Source: Planctomycetota bacterium (GTDB lineage: Bacteria; Planctomycetota; Planctomycetia; Pirellulales; Pirellulaceae). Taken from it: a stretch of 64,000 nucleotides of DNA. Both the position numbers and the translations under genes were made by a program. Shown here piece by piece: positions 62,272-64,000 of the stretch. How positions within the stretch are numbered: the stretch's first letter is position 1; the number at the start of each line of letters is the position of its first letter. The stretch lies in contig JACNKX010000072.1 in NCBI GenBank assembly GCA_014381825.1, positions 1 to 64,000 of the forward strand, given 5' to 3'. The notes beneath the pieces are model-generated. The model was not told where the DNA came from. It saw only the letters and a list, made by a program, of their open reading frames with translations, and made no database searches.

Positions 62272-63531
62272 TTATGCTTCGATGGCTGGAGAGACAACGA
62301 CATCAGCGCTGGCCGTACCATTGCCAAAATCTGAAACTGCCAGCGGTTGCGCAGAATCGAGTACAACAGGATTCCCCATCGCTCTTTGATACAGCGACAT
62401 CAGCGCCGTGAAATTCGCGTCGGCCGTGTACTTCTCCTCGAATTCCGAACGAGCACGACTCCGCATTTCCGTCGCGAGCGCCACATTCACAAAAAGTCGT
62501 TGCACCTTGTCCGCTAGGTCGCTCGCACTGCCAGGATCGAAGTGTAATCCCGTTCGCCCATCGATTACGTACTCCTGCATCGCACCGTGACGAGAAACGA
62601 TCGCAGGTGTTCCCTTGCTGTACGCCTCGAGAATGGTTTTCGGGCAGTTTTCGTAGCAAATCGAAGGCAGCACTAAAAACGATGCGTCTCCGATCAACTC
62701 GTAGACCTCGTCTATCGGCTTCATGCCCAGCCATTCGATGCGTTGATCTTGATTCGCCGCTTGCTTGACGCGTTCAGAGAGAGGTCCGTCGCCGACGATC
62801 TTCAAGCGAATCGGGTAGGGACACTTAGACCACGCATCGAGAAGGACATCGAGCCCTTTTTCCTCTGACAATCGTCCCACGAAAATCGCGTAGTCGCCCG
62901 AGCCATCACCAGGACCCGGATCGGAACTCACGAAGTTCGACTTGACGACGACTCGTTCGGAAGGAAAGCCAGCCCGAATAAATCGTGTCCGCGAGAATTC
63001 GGAGAGTGCCACGTACAGGCTGACTGGATCGGAGGATTTCCGTTTGGCGCGCTGCAGAGCAATTGTACCGGCAAGCACGGTCGACGCGACGTGACTGTCG
63101 CGATAACATCCGTGGGCAATCCCCGGCCAGGGCACTGCGCAGCCAATGCACTTTTCACACGGACTACCATCTCGCATCAGCAATCCATTCACGCAGATAG
63201 CTCGGAAGTTATGGAGGGACTGAACGACAGGTACGCCCTCGACTCGCGCCGCGTCATAGGCGGCCGGAGAAATCAAAGGGAAGATATTAGTGCAGTGCAT
63301 CACGTCGGGGCGTTCTTTGCAGAGGATGTCACGAATATCGTCAAACGCCTCTCGATTCCACAGAGTTCGCTTTACGGTCTCGATCCTGCCCAGGTGTTTT
63401 GTCTCTTGGCTGTCGCGAACGTATCGCAACACGTCGCAGCCACGCCGCTGAAGTAGCTCCGTTTCGTCGGCGAAGACTTGATCTTCGCCGCCGCGTTGTA
63501 GGTAGTGATTGTGACACAGGAGTATCTTCAT
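62272..63531 (-). CDS. Family 4 glycosyltransferase
   Basis: The 419-residue enzyme starts with MKILLCHNHYLQRGGEDQVF and has the two Rossmann-like domains of GT-B. The C-terminal domain includes AIFVGRLSEEKGLDVLL, LKIVGDGPL and the Glu-x7-Glu (SICYENCPKTILEAYSKGTP). It should transfer sugar from a nucleotide sugar to a glycan or lipid. A Cys-rich loop (GSPCEKCIGC... CYRDS) is shared with other members of this subfamily and may bind metal. It overlaps the O-antigen ligase-like gene by 4 bases (ATGA), so it belongs to a polysaccharide cluster running off the window. Confidence 0.9.
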   Translation of the reverse strand: MKILLCHNHYLQRGGEDQVFADETELLQRRGCDVLRYVRDSQETKHLGRIETVKRTLWNREAFDDIRDILCKERPDVMHCTNIFPLISPAAYDAARVEGVPVVQSLHNFRAICVNGLLMRDGSPCEKCIGCAVPWPGIAHGCYRDSHVASTVLAGTIALQRAKRKSSDPVSLYVALSEFSRTRFIRAGFPSERVVVKSNFVSSDPGPGDGSGDYAIFVGRLSEEKGLDVLLDAWSKCPYPIRLKIVGDGPLSERVKQAANQDQRIEWLGMKPIDEVYELIGDASFLVLPSICYENCPKTILEAYSKGTPAIVSRHGAMQEYVIDGRTGLHFDPGSASDLADKVQRLFVNVALATEMRSRARSEFEEKYTADANFTALMSLYQRAMGNPVVLDSAQPLAVSDFGNGTASADVVVSPAIEA

Positions 63532-64000
63532 CCGAGCATTTCGCTTTCTGTTGATCCGCAGGTTGAAAGGACATCAGAGGCTTCGCGGCTCGTTGAGCGC
63601 TGCCGTTGATGGACGCCATAGGCGCCGCCCAGCAGCGCGAACATCGGGTTCATATAGGCCGCACAATAGATCAGAGTGTTGTCGGTCAGCGACGTGAAAA
63701 GGAACATCAGCCATGCCAGCCAAACCGCCGAGAAAGCATGCCTGACGACACCATCGCTCGACCGTATCCGCAGTAACAAGTCACGCGATTGCCATAGCAC
63801 GACGGCGATGAAGAGCCCGAATCCGACGAAGCCAACTTCAAAGACGACTCGCAGATAATCGTTGTGGGGATGCCCGCCCAAGTTACAAACTAGATCGGTG
63901 AAAGGTCCACTGGTGCCAACGCCCGCTCCAAGTACAGGTCGCTTCATCGCCTCGCGCCAGATCAGCGGCCAAGCTTCCCCTCGACCCGAGGTGTTGATGT
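63528..64000 (-). CDS. O-antigen ligase/polymerase family protein (5' part outside window)
   Basis: The frame stays open to the window edge, so only the C-terminal ~157 residues are seen. An internal ATG at 63947 is not the start: the residues before it (SGRGEAWPLIWREAMKRP) belong to the same conserved region. The line LGAGVGTSGP, then GGHPHNDYLRVVFEVGFVG and two membrane spans, is the Wzy/WaaL-type pattern (Wzy_C). It probably joins or polymerises surface polysaccharide units in the membrane. It is followed by the glycosyltransferase gene with an ATGA overlap. Confidence 0.85.
   Translation of the reverse strand, partial: INTSGRGEAWPLIWREAMKRPVLGAGVGTSGPFTDLVCNLGGHPHNDYLRVVFEVGFVGFGLFIAVVLWQSRDLLLRIRSSDGVVRHAFSAVWLAWLMFLFTSLTDNTLIYCAAYMNPMFALLGGAYGVHQRQRSTSREASDVLSTCGSTESEMLG

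Overview
The window looks like chromosomal DNA of a planctomycete, most likely of the Pirellulaceae (Rhodopirellula-like). This is inferred from family content only. The markers are a giant secreted protein with the planctomycete N-terminal LEDRRLL motif and a C-terminal type I dockerin, an ECF sigma factor coupled to a Ser/Thr kinase with WD40 repeats, very large multihaem cytochromes, and moderate G+C.

Layout. (1) 1-4802: one end of an integrative element on the minus strand, inserted at the 3' end of a tRNA-Leu(CAA). It carries a prim-pol replication protein, a ParB-like nuclease fused to a Spo11/TopoVI-A-like TOPRIM region, a small basic DUF3820-like protein, an excisionase and a tyrosine integrase. 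Its far end lies outside the window. (2) 5216-10088: a kinase/WD40 protein overlapping an ECF sigma factor gene. (3) 10267-21374: a 3212-residue dockerin protein in which domains appear to be inserted inside other domains, then a Gly/Ser/Gln/Tyr-rich lipoprotein. (4) 21461-29063: cyclase-family protein, glycerophosphodiesterase, U32 peptidase (RlhA-like), DUF5690 transporter and a methyltransferase. (5) 29453-30391: a decayed integrase next to tRNA-Glu(CTC), a second tRNA used by integrases. (6) 30558-37734: a second kinase, a PyrK-like flavoprotein, an RluB-like pseudouridine synthase, a small lipoprotein, ManA, TatC and MobB. (7) 37812-59549: a 21.7-kb minus-strand respiratory superoperon. 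(8) 59826-64000: purD, rlmN, a family 4 glycosyltransferase and a truncated O-antigen ligase-like gene.

The respiratory superoperon is the core of the window. In order of transcription it encodes a Rieske protein, a b6-type cytochrome b, a subunit IV-like cytochrome b C-terminal protein, a 1833-residue octahaem cytochrome c with PDZ and blue-copper-like domains, two free paralogues of that copper domain, a dihaem lipoprotein cytochrome c, oxidase subunits II and I, haem A synthase, haem O synthase, oxidase subunits III and IV, an ABC-2 exporter and SCO1. It reads as a complete quinol-to-oxygen chain with its cofactor assembly factors. Electrons would pass from quinol through Rieske and cytochrome b to the giant cytochrome, then through copper or haem carriers to CuA and an A2-type haem-copper centre. 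Several subunits are enlarged in unusual ways: LAAAR repeats on the Rieske protein, a coiled-coil insert in subunit III, and a fused copper domain on the cytochrome. These may hold a supercomplex together, and they are the best candidates here for undescribed biology, along with the ParB-TOPRIM fusion of the integrative element.
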